A stretch of DNA of 64,000 nt from Oscillospiraceae bacterium (GTDB lineage: Bacteria > Bacillota > Clostridia > Oscillospirales > Oscillospiraceae): NCBI GenBank assembly GCA_017409205.1, contig JAFQTF010000005.1, positions 51,053-115,052 on the forward strand, given 5' to 3'. The position numbers and the translations under genes are program-made. This document shows, piece after piece, positions 8,201 through 15,346 of this stretch. The notes beneath the pieces are model-generated. The model searched no databases and had not been told where the DNA came from. It saw nothing but the letters and a program-made list of their open reading frames with translations. The number at the start of each line of letters is the position of its first letter. The first letter of the stretch is position 1.

Positions 8201-10149
8201 ACAATCAGGTACTTGGTATTCGCATTGACGCCATCGGTATCCAGAACAAATTTGATGCCGCCGGACTCAGGTTCAGTGATGGTGGTCCAGCCATCACCGC
8301 TTGTTTCAACGTCATCCTCAACATCGGGAGTCACGCCGACAGAGCCGCCGGTGGTGCCGCCCTCGGTATCCCCGCTGTCTTCACCGGAATCGGAATTCAG
8401 CAGAGAGATGGTCTGGGGAGAGGCATACTCCTTGGTGTTATAGGCCAGGCCCAGAGAGCTTGCGGTGATAGAAGTATTGTTGTAATAGCCGTCACGGCCT
8501 TTGGAACTCAGGTTATACACGCTGTCGGCGCTGTAGCGCTCCACCTTGACTTCGGTGCCGGTGATGGCAAAGACAGTCATGGTCAGCTTGCTGTCATCGC
8601 GCTCATTGATGTTATAGCCGGTTTCGTTGTAGTAACCGGTATAGCCGGCATTCATGTAGGTGAAGTTCAGAGTCTCGGTGGTATACTTGGTATTGTCAGC
8701 GGGGTCCGCAATATACAGGGTATCACCCTCTGCGCGGTAGATGGCTTCACCGCCCAGATAGTTGTCACAGCCGTAAGCATGGTCGTGGCCGTGCAGGAAG
8801 ATGATGTTCAGACCGTCTTCGCCGGCGGCATTCAGAACATCAAACAGGTACTTGGCATACTTGCCGTCGCCCTGAACCTGGGTACGGGGGCTGTAGTGCA
8901 GGGGCAGGTGGGAGACCACAAAAATGGGGGCAGTGTAGTCTTCCGCAATCTTGGCATCCAGCCATGTCTTCATAGTGTTTGCCAGGCCCTGAATACCGGT
9001 AGCGGAGCCGCCGCCGTTGGGATAGTCATCCTCGTTCAGCACATAGGCAGCGTAATTGCCAAAGTCATGGCCTCCGGTTTTATCGATACGGGAATCCATG
9101 TTGTCATGGTTGCCCTGCACCAGGATGGTATTGTCATTGTTGACATCGGAATACACTGCCTGAACAGTTTCCATCAGGGAGGTGATGCCGTTGCCAACCT
9201 TGGTGGCATTGTTATGGTCGGTGCCGTCGTAGTCACCCACAAACAGCATGCCGTCCATTCTGGCGTACTCCTGGCTGATCTGGGCCAGAATGTTGGTGAC
9301 ATTTTCCGCACTGTTCACGTGCAAGTCAGAGCCGTCGTTGTTGCCCTCCTGATAGTCGCCGCCAGCCAGGACATAGGTGGTGTTTTCATCGGCATAGCCG
9401 GTGATCTCATCCTCATCCAGGAACACGGTGACATGGCAGGTGTCGCTGAATTCACCGGCGGTTGCGGTAATGTCAGCTTCGCCGATCATGCCAAAATTCA
9501 GCAGACCGTCTTCATCGAAGAAGGCCACGTCTTCATTGGAGGAAGTCCAGGTGACAGTCTTGTCGGTGGCATCCTCGGGGGTGACAGTGGCAGTCAGGGT
9601 GACAGGCAGAGTACCCACCGGCACTTCCAGCTCATGCACATCCAGAGTGATGCCGGTGACGGCCACAGCTGCATCCTCTTCCTCGGAATCCTCAACATCC
9701 TCGGAAGGATCCGTTGCATCCTCATCCTCGGAAGGGTCAGTTGCGTCCTCGCCCTCGGATGGGTCAGTTGCGTCCTCGCCCTCGGATGGGTCAGTTGCAT
9801 CCTCACCCTCGGAAGGGTCAGTTGCGTCCTCGCCCTCGGAAGGGTCGGTTGCATCCTCGCCCTCAGAAGGGTCGGTTGCATCCTCATCCTCGGAAGGATC
9901 GGTTGCATCCTCATCCTCGGAAGGATCGGTTGCATCCTCATCCTCGGAAGGAACATTCTCATTACCCTCAGCAGGATCGTCATCCTCAGAGAGTGCATTG
10001 CCGGAAATCCCGTCGGACACGCCGATTTCTGCGGTCTCGGAGATCTCACTGATGATGGCTTCTTCATTTGCAAGTGCGTTTACGGGCATGACGCCGACCA
10101 GCATCACAACGCACAGAAGCATAGCAAGCCATCTTCTCATTTCCTTCAT
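2272..10149 (-). CDS. Giant secreted metallophosphatase/VWA protein
   Basis: 2625 residues. Signal peptide about 1-28; acidic nine-residue repeats 73-153; bacterial Ig-like (Big_2) domain about 161-242; calcineurin-like metallophosphatase about 255-560, with GGDYQEG, GDYDGTDH, GNHDN (346-350), SHLPLHY and GHDHAYG. Ig-like repeats of about 90 residues lie near 780, 875 and 1130, each holding a T/K-S-A-x-x-A-x-x-x-V-K segment. A VWA domain starts near 1265 with the MIDAS DTSSSMT. The C-terminus is P/E/T-rich and ends in a 29-residue amphipathic tail with no LPxTG. The role is probably cell-surface adhesion or nucleotide/phosphoester hydrolysis; the substrate is unknown. AGGAGGTATAAGA precedes the ATG. 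Confidence 0.85.
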   Translation of the reverse strand: MKEMRRWLAMLLCVVMLVGVMPVNALANEEAIISEISETAEIGVSDGISGNALSEDDDPAEGNENVPSEDEDATDPSEDEDATDPSEDEDATDPSEGEDATDPSEGEDATDPSEGEDATDPSEGEDATDPSEGEDATDPSEDEDATDPSEDVEDSEEEDAAVAVTGITLDVHELEVPVGTLPVTLTATVTPEDATDKTVTWTSSNEDVAFFDEDGLLNFGMIGEADITATAGEFSDTCHVTVFLDEDEITGYADENTTYVLAGGDYQEGNNDGSDLHVNSAENVTNILAQISQEYARMDGMLFVGDYDGTDHNNATKVGNGITSLMETVQAVYSDVNNDNTILVQGNHDNMDSRIDKTGGHDFGNYAAYVLNEDDYPNGGGSATGIQGLANTMKTWLDAKIAEDYTAPIFVVSHLPLHYSPRTQVQGDGKYAKYLFDVLNAAGEDGLNIIFLHGHDHAYGCDNYLGGEAIYRAEGDTLYIADPADNTKYTTETLNFTYMNAGYTGYYNETGYNINERDDSKLTMTVFAITGTEVKVERYSADSVYNLSSKGRDGYYNNTSITASSLGLAYNTKEYASPQTISLLNSDSGEDSGDTEGGTTGGSVGVTPDVEDDVETSGDGWTTITEPESGGIKFVLDTDGVNANTKYLIVNTSSNGIAYVLTNNNGSVGRTQVTISNGTITVADDTAISWASNGTSSSAFANQGRYVYPNDGRLSLNTSSSNMTIGNEGNGEYQIYRTDNNRRKYFVRYNNGWTGTRVNSYSSTTYSVYLFAYDSTIPGDGGLYGKLEGDLSYTVTPGTSAADALAAVKNGITIKYATAADYSDEQTADDGVVTWTLDPNYNSNTPGDYAVTISYNGTVLGTAEVIVPATTTYYIVESEPEYEVAMNTSAEDAVAAVKEKVTVYTASNAEGTDKTAISDDDVSWTWVDTYDGKNIGPYTLRISKDGIKLADVEVRVNVEYETGIKDGWTYVGETEATGGSYTYTLDTDGIDAGSSNKYIIVAETQALALHTSGTSASTAESVNISSDGKTVTTTTRDYEYYWNSTYGFTRGSYGLHQSGYYIYLGEKSASYMDGVINNGDGTYCLYDNEGTKRTLYYNGSRFTVSEESNYTAVSVRLYKYTGTTGGTPGGSIYAHLEGNTVYTLPNGKSATTAMNTVKAGITGYLSSSADGSNPTELEDSALTWTWLNKFNGNVPGSYWVQISYNGEVLGTVEVVVNAKEPGAVNNYPEYPNEGSIKVNKTGTGIDFQSSGIAQVEVSASGVPIKKGADVIVMLDTSSSMTSHTVTGSSKTRAKVLEESLVEMIKQFKTPGDDGALMDLRVAIADFNGFFSSGAYARDGADTMSDDISYAADSEAKVYTGDGTLGAGAFIDAADLANSYTLNYASGTNYDYAMDAIYQLGYAIKQANGSEERDLYVIFMSDGAAMQWNYYHSQGASSLWNNWITGAWTANQLTTTNLNCTTHAYYYDEVDHNGDGMRNEHRMANAIKGDPSETYEVIRKQDAYWAAETNEDNMYMVSGLGAKMFSISFDAQADTNVTEVSMDKSIASLASEQTGTTQYYYKVTTADELANAFDAIGSEIAYAAYNARYVDQMGDDYNLQMAVSNYSVVDGTSTTSKSITPKIEILSYDIYTRQDYLDGVITEDKIGDRKGTYTVLETVTFNTDGTVAYSDKKSGNILIDGVICAQSFWYNTNATAVAVEGVSIPTGTKADGTTTGSTNVLPSETFYWKMGTVQTSELAMRYYVYLDGSMEGTREAGSYPTNEYATLYYDNYLHNPCYKDTVSPVMPWKEANVSYAFYLVDENGNIINNQTTGQTGAFANKIAVTNPVVYDTVLLNTNEEIDAVEAAKVLPDGYTLFDATYGEDGKITDGATYTVTVNSNTTGGWTITSLKDTATTYVVHYDPEDASAYSKDMSVNEVGYDYTHTVVWFAVVWKIQALPDTVVIDYGLPVDISVLTNDMFGENGRLAGVGTVEAAQAATSADLTGYTAALASGFSNNHTGTYGTAEINTETGKVRYTLNTANGMQMETYEKFAYAAQYTGNENAGYYYDTVTVIPATTIYYEDSFVNLKSYTWNGGWQEVDKSNEKWVWNIAGETMDGVQAEDRPGQYALTDANNIYGFDSVNIPMSTYSLGSAMKANVDYDNKGTATFEFKGTGFDVIALTSNATGSIYVDVYNESDELLVSRLVDTYYGYTKGLYNVTYKYETVNVGTVDEPVYENQWLRYLGEKAAGGTAESKAEKPENPEVGTEVPGIEYVWVVDPNADNSLYQIPVMQVNDLTYGKYKAVITASYNTRYDNVEGSTDYDFYLDAIRIYDPANDGAGNQVIQDAYVADSEGWPSYIELRDKIITANTLGNESTETKIEGLVFIDGDDEIGDAQIRDYISYGPNNEVYLDAGQSVAFLLETPENIARVHLGIKSANGEAVTYKISNIAKSDIVSDQGTVSKGTVFNEKEGSVNTTTDMYYDITGWRNNIIVIKNSGSSGIISLTNIKSTYTSNPNGAVTTGEENTENGIAPASELGDEGVIPANETYLYMTPAAATLTLRSLNAPTQGGEEEPDATEPEVTVPETTEPEPTVPETTEPEETVPEETKPGTGNNPIGTIVQTVVKTVTKVVKHVLENIFGGWFR
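9691..9933 (-). repeat. 27-bp in-frame tandem repeat, nine copies
   Basis: Nine tandem 27-bp units inside the giant secreted-protein gene encode ATDPSEGED or ATDPSEDED (residues 73-153; the last unit ends DVE). Middle copies carry Gly and outer copies Asp at position 7. The result is a very acidic stalk between signal peptide and first Ig-like domain. Nearly identical units make the copy number prone to slippage. Confidence 0.9.
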
Positions 10150-10244
10150 TCTTATACCTCCTTGAATCTCTTCAAGTTATTTCATAATCAGGCACATTGC
10201 CCCAAAATGGGTGCACTACACCTAACTATAACATTGTACCCTAT

Positions 10245-10273
10245 ATTGTATAATGTCATGTTGCAATTGTCAA
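10245..10273 (-). promoter_or_regulatory. Promoter of the giant protein/peptide operon
   Basis: On the minus strand, TTGACA (10268-10273) and TACAAT (10245-10250) are separated by exactly 17 bases, about 95 bases before the ATG of the giant protein. It is a near-consensus vegetative promoter and the only good one seen for the unit running to position 1. Confidence 0.8.
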
Positions 10274-10304
10274 TAACGCATTGGACCGGACCCCAACAAA
10301 AATA

Positions 10305-10338
10305 TCCGGAGATGCCTCCTTTTGAAAGCATCTCCGGA
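10305..10338 (-). terminator. Terminator after the BY-kinase operon
   Basis: TCCGGAGATGC and GCATCTCCGGA form an 11-bp stem with a 12-base loop. On the minus strand it is followed by ATTTTTG. It lies 6 bases after the stop of the second tyrosine kinase and ends the 17054-10344 operon. Confidence 0.85.
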
Positions 10339-10343
10339 TCAGT

Positions 10344-11783
10344 TTATTTTTTCTGCTTTCCGTAACCGTAGCCATAGCCGTAACCATAGCCATAGTTATA
10401 GCTGTAGCCACCGTAGCCGTAGCCATAGCCGCTGGCAATGCCCTTGCGGATATTGTTGAACACGCAGCCGATCATGGGCAGCCTGCAGTCGTTCAGACGC
10501 TGAATACCATCCACGATCTGATCCCGTCCGGCATAGTCCTGACGCACTACCATCAGGCCCGCCTCCGCCAGCTCTGCCACCTCCGCCGCATCCGCCAGCA
10601 GCGAACAGGGGGTGGTATCCAGAATGACATAGTCATACAGATTTCTGGCAGCCTTCACCAGCCGGTCCATGCTGCGCTCGGACAGCAGGGAGGAATGCTC
10701 CGCATTGTTTCCGGAGCCGCCGGAAATGATGAACAGATTTTCCACCTCTGTCGCCTGAATGGCTTCCACGGCAGTCATGGTGCCCTGCAGGCACTCCACA
10801 AGGCTCCGGGAATCATCCAGCGGATGCTCTTTGGAGGACAGGGTCCTTGCCACAGAGGGATTTCGCAGATCGCAGTCGATCAGCAGCACCTTTTTTCCTG
10901 TCTGCGCCAGAGAAACCGCCAGATTGATGGAAATGGTGGTCTTACCCTCGCCAGGGATGGCGCTGGATACCAGCAGGATCTTTTTCCCCTGTTCCTCCAT
11001 AGCCTTTTCCACCCGCAGCCGCATCAGTCGGATGGCCTCCCGGAAGCCGGAATTCCGGCGGATCCGGTGTACCAGCGGATAGGGCATCTGCCGGGTGTTC
11101 TTTACGCTGATGATCTCGCCCAGGCAGGGAATATTCAGTATCTTCTTCAGTTCGGTCTCATTGTGAACGGTGTTCTTCAGCAGGACCATGGCGGCAATGA
11201 TCGCACACCAGGCCAGACCGCCCAGAATTCCGCCCCGGATCAGCCAGTATCTGCTGTTAAAGGAGGTCGCCGGTGTCTCGGGCACACCGCTTTCATCCAG
11301 CAAAACCAGCACGGTGGAGCCAACCACAAATTCCGACACCTGGGGATAGCACTCCATCACCGCAGTCAGCACATCATAGGCCCGCTGGGGATCCGGGTCC
11401 CGCACCTTCAGCGTCAGGATACTGGACTGGGCCGAAGCGGAAACCGACATCGCCGGCAGGGAACTGATGCCCAGCTTCTGAGAAACGGCATTTTTCATCA
11501 GATCACTGCTGAGGATCGAAGGGAAGGTATCCGCCATGACCTGCGCTGTCTTTTCATTATAACTGCTGACGCTGGCATAAAGGGGATTGGCCACCCGGAC
11601 CGTAAAGGAAGCGTATGCTTCATAGTTTTCCTGATAGGAGCGGTGCTTCAGGAACCAGGTGCCCAGGCCAAAAACCAGGATCAGCACCAGACCAAAGGCC
11701 CACAGCCGCTTCGCCTGCCGCAGAAAATCTTCCAGCAGAATAATCAGGTCCAGCTCCTGTTGTTCTTTTTCTTCGTTTTCCAT
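10344..11783 (-). CDS. Fused Wzz/BY-type tyrosine kinase with Tyr-Gly tail (copy 2)
   Basis: 479 residues. A Wzz-like chain-length domain is bracketed by membrane segments at about 28-45 and 184-202. A cytoplasmic bacterial tyrosine kinase domain follows: Walker A IPGEGKTT (276-283), Walker A' LLIDCDL (Asp 303 and 305) and Walker B YVILDTTP (D389). Residues 452-475 form a Gly-Tyr tail with 11 tyrosines, the autophosphorylation cluster of this family. Such kinases control exopolysaccharide polymerisation and chain length and are dephosphorylated by PHP-type phosphatases, one of which is encoded at 14143-14871. It is the last gene of its operon, 15 bases after a second kinase of similar design. 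Fusing both domains in one chain is Gram-negative style, while the phosphatase type is Gram-positive. Confidence 0.9.
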   Translation of the reverse strand: MENEEKEQQELDLIILLEDFLRQAKRLWAFGLVLILVFGLGTWFLKHRSYQENYEAYASFTVRVANPLYASVSSYNEKTAQVMADTFPSILSSDLMKNAVSQKLGISSLPAMSVSASAQSSILTLKVRDPDPQRAYDVLTAVMECYPQVSEFVVGSTVLVLLDESGVPETPATSFNSRYWLIRGGILGGLAWCAIIAAMVLLKNTVHNETELKKILNIPCLGEIISVKNTRQMPYPLVHRIRRNSGFREAIRLMRLRVEKAMEEQGKKILLVSSAIPGEGKTTISINLAVSLAQTGKKVLLIDCDLRNPSVARTLSSKEHPLDDSRSLVECLQGTMTAVEAIQATEVENLFIISGGSGNNAEHSSLLSERSMDRLVKAARNLYDYVILDTTPCSLLADAAEVAELAEAGLMVVRQDYAGRDQIVDGIQRLNDCRLPMIGCVFNNIRKGIASGYGYGYGGYSYNYGYGYGYGYGYGKQKK

Positions 11784-11798
11784 AACCGCAGCCTTTCT

Positions 11799-13247
11799 TT
11801 ATTTTGGGGTTTTGCCGTAGCCGTACTTATCGTAGGAGCCATACTTCCGGTAGCCGCCGTAGCGGTAATCGTAGCCATAGCCCCCGGTGGATGTAAACCG
11901 GCTGGAATAGACATTGTTCAGCACGCAGCCCAGCAGCTTTGCCCGCTGGCCTTCCAGGGCGCCGATAGCCTTGTTCAGGGCAGGCGTCACCGCCGCATTC
12001 TGACGGACCACCAGCAGGCAGGCATCTGCCAGACCGGTCATACCCTCAGCATCAGAGGCAGCTGTCATGGGAGGCAGATCCAGAATGACGAAATCGTAAT
12101 TCTCTCTTGCCCAGTCCAGCAGACGGTTCATCCGCTGGGAGGTGATCAGTTCACTGGTTTTCCGGTCTCCCCGCCGGGCAAGCAGCAGATCCAGATTGGT
12201 GTCCCCATATTTCAGGATGGCTTCCGATGTGTTTGCCTCACCCGTAAGGACTTCCCGGATGCCTGCGCCGAACTTCTTCTGCTCCAGCACCAGATGGCAG
12301 GCAGGCTTGCGCAGGTCACAGTCGATCAGCAGCACCCGAGGGTACTTCTGCGCCATGGCCAGAGCCATATTCACGGCGATGGTGGACTTGCCTTCGTTTT
12401 CCAGAAGGCTGGTAACCATCAGCACTTTTCTGCCGCCCATGTGCTGCTCCACCCGGCGGCGGAGTTTCCGGAAGGTCTCCACAAACCGGAAACCAACAAC
12501 GGGATTGTCGATCAGCAGGCTGCTCTTCTTTCGCCGGATGCGGGATACCAGGGTTTTATATTTGTTTTCGTGGGGGATCTCTCCCAGATAGCTGCAGTCC
12601 AGTTTTTCCCTGGCCTCGTAGCTGCTGCGCACCGCATTGCGCCGCAGAGACAAAAAGGCCAGTCCGGCTGCGGTCAGCAGTGCTGCGATCACGGCCATTT
12701 TTTTCATCTGACCCACCGGATTCACGGAATTGGACGGGCCGGAAGGAACGGCAGGATACTGCAGCACTTCGATGACGATGCCGTCGATAAAGGAATAGGT
12801 CAGTTCCTCGTGCCTGTCAATGATGGTCTGGGCCGTCAGGAAGGCTGTCCGGGGATCGGGAGAAGTCACGGTCATGGTGATCAGATTGGTATTGGGGATC
12901 ACCGCCGTGGAAACAGAGGCATCCAGCCAGGTCACGCCCATAGTCTCCATGATGCTCTTTCTCATAATGGAGCTGTTCAGCAGTTCCGTGAACAAGCTTG
13001 CCACACTGCTGGTAGATGACAGATTGGAATAAACCGTGGTGGAGCTGCCCTGTGTCGTAACCACAAAGGTCGTATTGGTTTTGTAGACCGGTTTATAGGA
13101 CAGGTCTGTGGAAATATATGCGCCCACGCCCACTGCCACAACTGCCAGCACGATGACCAGCCACCGTTTCAGCACATCCTGCAGAAGGACAATGGGGTCA
13201 AAGGGCAGAAGGCCGCCCGCTGTGTGCATTTCTTTCGTATTATCCAT
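11799..13247 (-). CDS. Fused Wzz/BY-type tyrosine kinase with Tyr tail (copy 1)
   Basis: 482 residues. Membrane segments lie at about 29-45 and 183-200, with a Wzz-like extracellular loop between. The kinase part has Walker A ENEGKST (283-289), Walker A' LLIDCDLRKP (Asp 309 and 311) and Walker B FVILDLPP (D390). The C-terminus (457-477) carries nine tyrosines with Gly, Arg and Lys between them, a more varied tail than that of the neighbouring kinase. Expected role: polymerise and export control of exopolysaccharide through cycles of tyrosine phosphorylation. Sequence differs clearly from the second copy, so this is an old duplication or two functional partners. The start overlaps the end of the upstream gene by 8 bases. 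Confidence 0.9.
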   Translation of the reverse strand: MDNTKEMHTAGGLLPFDPIVLLQDVLKRWLVIVLAVVAVGVGAYISTDLSYKPVYKTNTTFVVTTQGSSTTVYSNLSSTSSVASLFTELLNSSIMRKSIMETMGVTWLDASVSTAVIPNTNLITMTVTSPDPRTAFLTAQTIIDRHEELTYSFIDGIVIEVLQYPAVPSGPSNSVNPVGQMKKMAVIAALLTAAGLAFLSLRRNAVRSSYEAREKLDCSYLGEIPHENKYKTLVSRIRRKKSSLLIDNPVVGFRFVETFRKLRRRVEQHMGGRKVLMVTSLLENEGKSTIAVNMALAMAQKYPRVLLIDCDLRKPACHLVLEQKKFGAGIREVLTGEANTSEAILKYGDTNLDLLLARRGDRKTSELITSQRMNRLLDWARENYDFVILDLPPMTAASDAEGMTGLADACLLVVRQNAAVTPALNKAIGALEGQRAKLLGCVLNNVYSSRFTSTGGYGYDYRYGGYRKYGSYDKYGYGKTPK

Positions 13248-14124
13248 TGAGTTTTCCTTCCACTACAACAATCAGTTTGGAATAGCCGACATATTTCCAG
13301 GTCCGCTCCGGATCCCGCTCATCGTACTCCGTATAGGTCACCCGGTATTTTACCGAATAGACACCTGGGATCCGGGTATGGACGTTTCCGGTGATCTTGA
13401 CGCTGTAATCCTCCGGCAAACCATATTTCAGATTCACCTCGTCTCCCATCAGATGGAAGGTGTCCAGATATGCCTCCGGTTCAAACTCCGCACCCTTTTC
13501 CAGATACACCAGATACTCTGACAGTGTCAGCTCCGCCTCGTACATGCCGGCGTTGTAAACCTCCACCGGGAAGGTCTGGCTGATAGTCTCGCCCAGGGAA
13601 TTGGTCACCTGGAATTTTACATTGTGTGTACCGGTCCCGGCAATGGAATCCTCGTCCAGAGAAGCTGCCCGAACCCGGTGCTGGATATCACCGTCGATCA
13701 GATCTGTGGCTCCCACATTGCCCAGCACATCAAAGCTGGAGCCTGCGGGATACAGCAGCGGCCCGGACAGGGTAAACCGGGGACTTTCATAGTCCGTGTA
13801 CTTCGCTTCCCGCTGGGCACGGACCACATTGCCCGCGCTGTCAAAAGCTGCATATTTCACCAGCAGATGGCCTTCGCTGTCCTGAAGGCTTACATTTTCC
13901 ACCACCAGGGAGCCGGTAACATCACCATCCCGATCATCTGCAGCCGTAACGCCCTGCAGCAGCATATCTCTGGAATCAAAAACAGAGAGCTCCGGGATCT
14001 GCTCTTCCAGATGGATCTCCGGCGGAACGTTGTCTGCCCGGTAGTGCGCAAGGACCTCATATCCGCAGAACACTGCAGCGCATACCAGGATCAGCAGTAC
14101 AATGAGCCAGTTTTGTCTTTTCAT
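13240..14124 (-). CDS. Membrane-anchored Ig-like (DUF5011-type) protein
   Basis: 294 residues. An N-terminal hydrophobic anchor (about 7-25) is followed by two DUF5011-like Ig modules: VPPEIHLEE then DDRDGDVTG (about 63-71), and SPRFTLSG then DLIDGDIQ. The DxxDGDxT pattern is typical of this extracellular fold. A last beta-rich module (about 190-285) precedes the end. In gut Firmicutes such proteins occur in exopolysaccharide export loci, and its place between the PHP phosphatase and the BY-kinases fits that; the molecular role is unknown. It may interact with the Wzz loops or the polymer outside the membrane. Confidence 0.7.
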   Translation of the reverse strand: MKRQNWLIVLLILVCAAVFCGYEVLAHYRADNVPPEIHLEEQIPELSVFDSRDMLLQGVTAADDRDGDVTGSLVVENVSLQDSEGHLLVKYAAFDSAGNVVRAQREAKYTDYESPRFTLSGPLLYPAGSSFDVLGNVGATDLIDGDIQHRVRAASLDEDSIAGTGTHNVKFQVTNSLGETISQTFPVEVYNAGMYEAELTLSEYLVYLEKGAEFEPEAYLDTFHLMGDEVNLKYGLPEDYSVKITGNVHTRIPGVYSVKYRVTYTEYDERDPERTWKYVGYSKLIVVVEGKLNG

Positions 14125-14142
14125 GATACTTCGCCTTCTTTA

Positions 14143-14871
14143 TCAGAACCACTCCGGAGTAACCGGAGGAATGTCTTCGTTTTTGATGATTTTTCCGGGA
14201 TTTTCCACCATCAGCTTTCTGGTGCACAGGGTCGAAATATCCCGGGACGCCTGCCTCCAGACATCATCCAGTCTGGGGGTACGCATACGGGCAGAATGGG
14301 AATCGCTGGCAATGGCAGAGGCAAAACCCCGGTCCACCAGCTCCCAGGACAGCTCCCGGATCTGGCCGCCAAATCGGCCCAATAGGCTGCCCCGGTTTAT
14401 CTGCAGCAGGCAGCCCATGCGATGCCACAGATTCATCAGCTCCGGATTGCGCTGTACAAATACATACCGCTCCGGATGGGCTACCACAGGGCGATAGCCC
14501 GCTTTGCAGATGCTGTACAGGATCCAGGTTTCCTCTTTCCCGTCTCCCTGAAAGGGAAATTCTATCAGAGGATACCGGGAGCCGTTGATAGTAAACAGCT
14601 TTCGCTCCTGCAGAAGCTTCGCCGTATCCGGCTGACCCAGAATTTCCATACCGAGAAACAGCCGCAGCGGAATTTCATTTTCCTGCAGGGCCCGCCGCAG
14701 GTATTTCCATGCCAGATAGACCTCCCGGGTCCGGTCTTCCGCGCAGTGGGGCGTTGCCACCATGACCCGGATCCCGCTGTCCACAGCCATTCGGGCCATG
14801 GCAAGGGATTCCCCCAGGCTCCGGGCACCGTCATCCAGTTCCGGCAGGATATGGCTGTGCAGATCAATCAT
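14143..14871 (-). CDS. PHP-domain tyrosine-protein phosphatase (CpsB/YwqE type)
   Basis: 242 residues. The PHP metal-binding motifs are in order: DLHSHILPELDDGA at 3-16, ATPHC near 59, AHPERY near 136 and ASDSHSARMRTP near 188. The family are Mn-dependent phosphatases that remove phosphate from the Tyr tail of BY-kinases and so cycle capsule export. Two such kinases are encoded downstream in the same operon. It lies 13 bases after the S26-like peptidase gene. Length is normal for the family (about 240-255). Confident assignment. Confidence 0.92.
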   Translation of the reverse strand: MIDLHSHILPELDDGARSLGESLAMARMAVDSGIRVMVATPHCAEDRTREVYLAWKYLRRALQENEIPLRLFLGMEILGQPDTAKLLQERKLFTINGSRYPLIEFPFQGDGKEETWILYSICKAGYRPVVAHPERYVFVQRNPELMNLWHRMGCLLQINRGSLLGRFGGQIRELSWELVDRGFASAIASDSHSARMRTPRLDDVWRQASRDISTLCTRKLMVENPGKIIKNEDIPPVTPEWF

Positions 14872-14884
14872 GTGTTACGCTCCA

Positions 14885-15346
14885 TTACTTTATCAGTCGC
14901 TTCAGGCAGGCATAGCCTTTCCTGACCGCCGGGCGCACAGGCACCATGCGGATCCAGATTTTCTCAAAAAACTCCCACCAGAAGCTTCCCTTCTGCAGCC
15001 GCCTTCCCTTTCGGTACACGGCTGTGACGACTGCCTTCACCTGATCCCGGCGGATGCCGGATTCCAGCAGGGTTTGATTGTCTCCCACCATTGTGAAGGT
15101 ATCCCCCTCTGTCCGGAAGATCCGATGGAGGATATAGGCACCGCTGTCCCGGCGGTACAGCACCATGTCTCCCCGCTTCAGAGGGCGGCAAACTTTGGAC
15201 AGGTATACCGTATCCCGCCTGTGCACCAGAAAGGGTGTCATGCTGCTGCCGCTAACCACCAGCGGAACAGCATCCGTTTCCTCCAGCAGCGCCAGCAGCG
15301 GCTCCATCAGCTGCTCCGGTTCCAGAACTTTAACCTTATACCCCAT
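14885..15346 (-). CDS. S24/S26-like peptidase without membrane anchor
   Basis: 153 residues. VVSGSSMTPFL (about 34-44) carries the catalytic Ser of signal-peptidase-like S26 enzymes. LKRGDMVLY and YILHRI match the SipW/ER-type pattern in which a His stands in for the Lys. MVGDN follows. Unlike real signal peptidases it has no N-terminal membrane helix. Small stand-alone S26-like proteins of this kind turn up in RiPP and lasso-like clusters together with ABC exporters, and this one overlaps the ABC exporter gene by 11 bases. It might process an exported peptide such as the 81-residue product of 2012-2257; that is inference. Confidence 0.75.
   Translation of the reverse strand: MGYKVKVLEPEQLMEPLLALLEETDAVPLVVSGSSMTPFLVHRRDTVYLSKVCRPLKRGDMVLYRRDSGAYILHRIFRTEGDTFTMVGDNQTLLESGIRRDQVKAVVTAVYRKGRRLQKGSFWWEFFEKIWIRMVPVRPAVRKGYACLKRLIK

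Noticed and set aside
9691-9933. Possible CRISPR array
   Set aside because: The units abut with no spacers and are in frame within a coding region.
4159-10365. Very long plus-strand open frame opposite the giant secreted protein
   Set aside because: It mirrors the codon pattern of the minus-strand gene, has no signal peptide or known domain, and no ribosome site; the minus-strand product has clear domains.
10695-13019. Long plus-strand open frame opposite the BY-kinases
   Set aside because: Shadow of two well-supported kinase genes.
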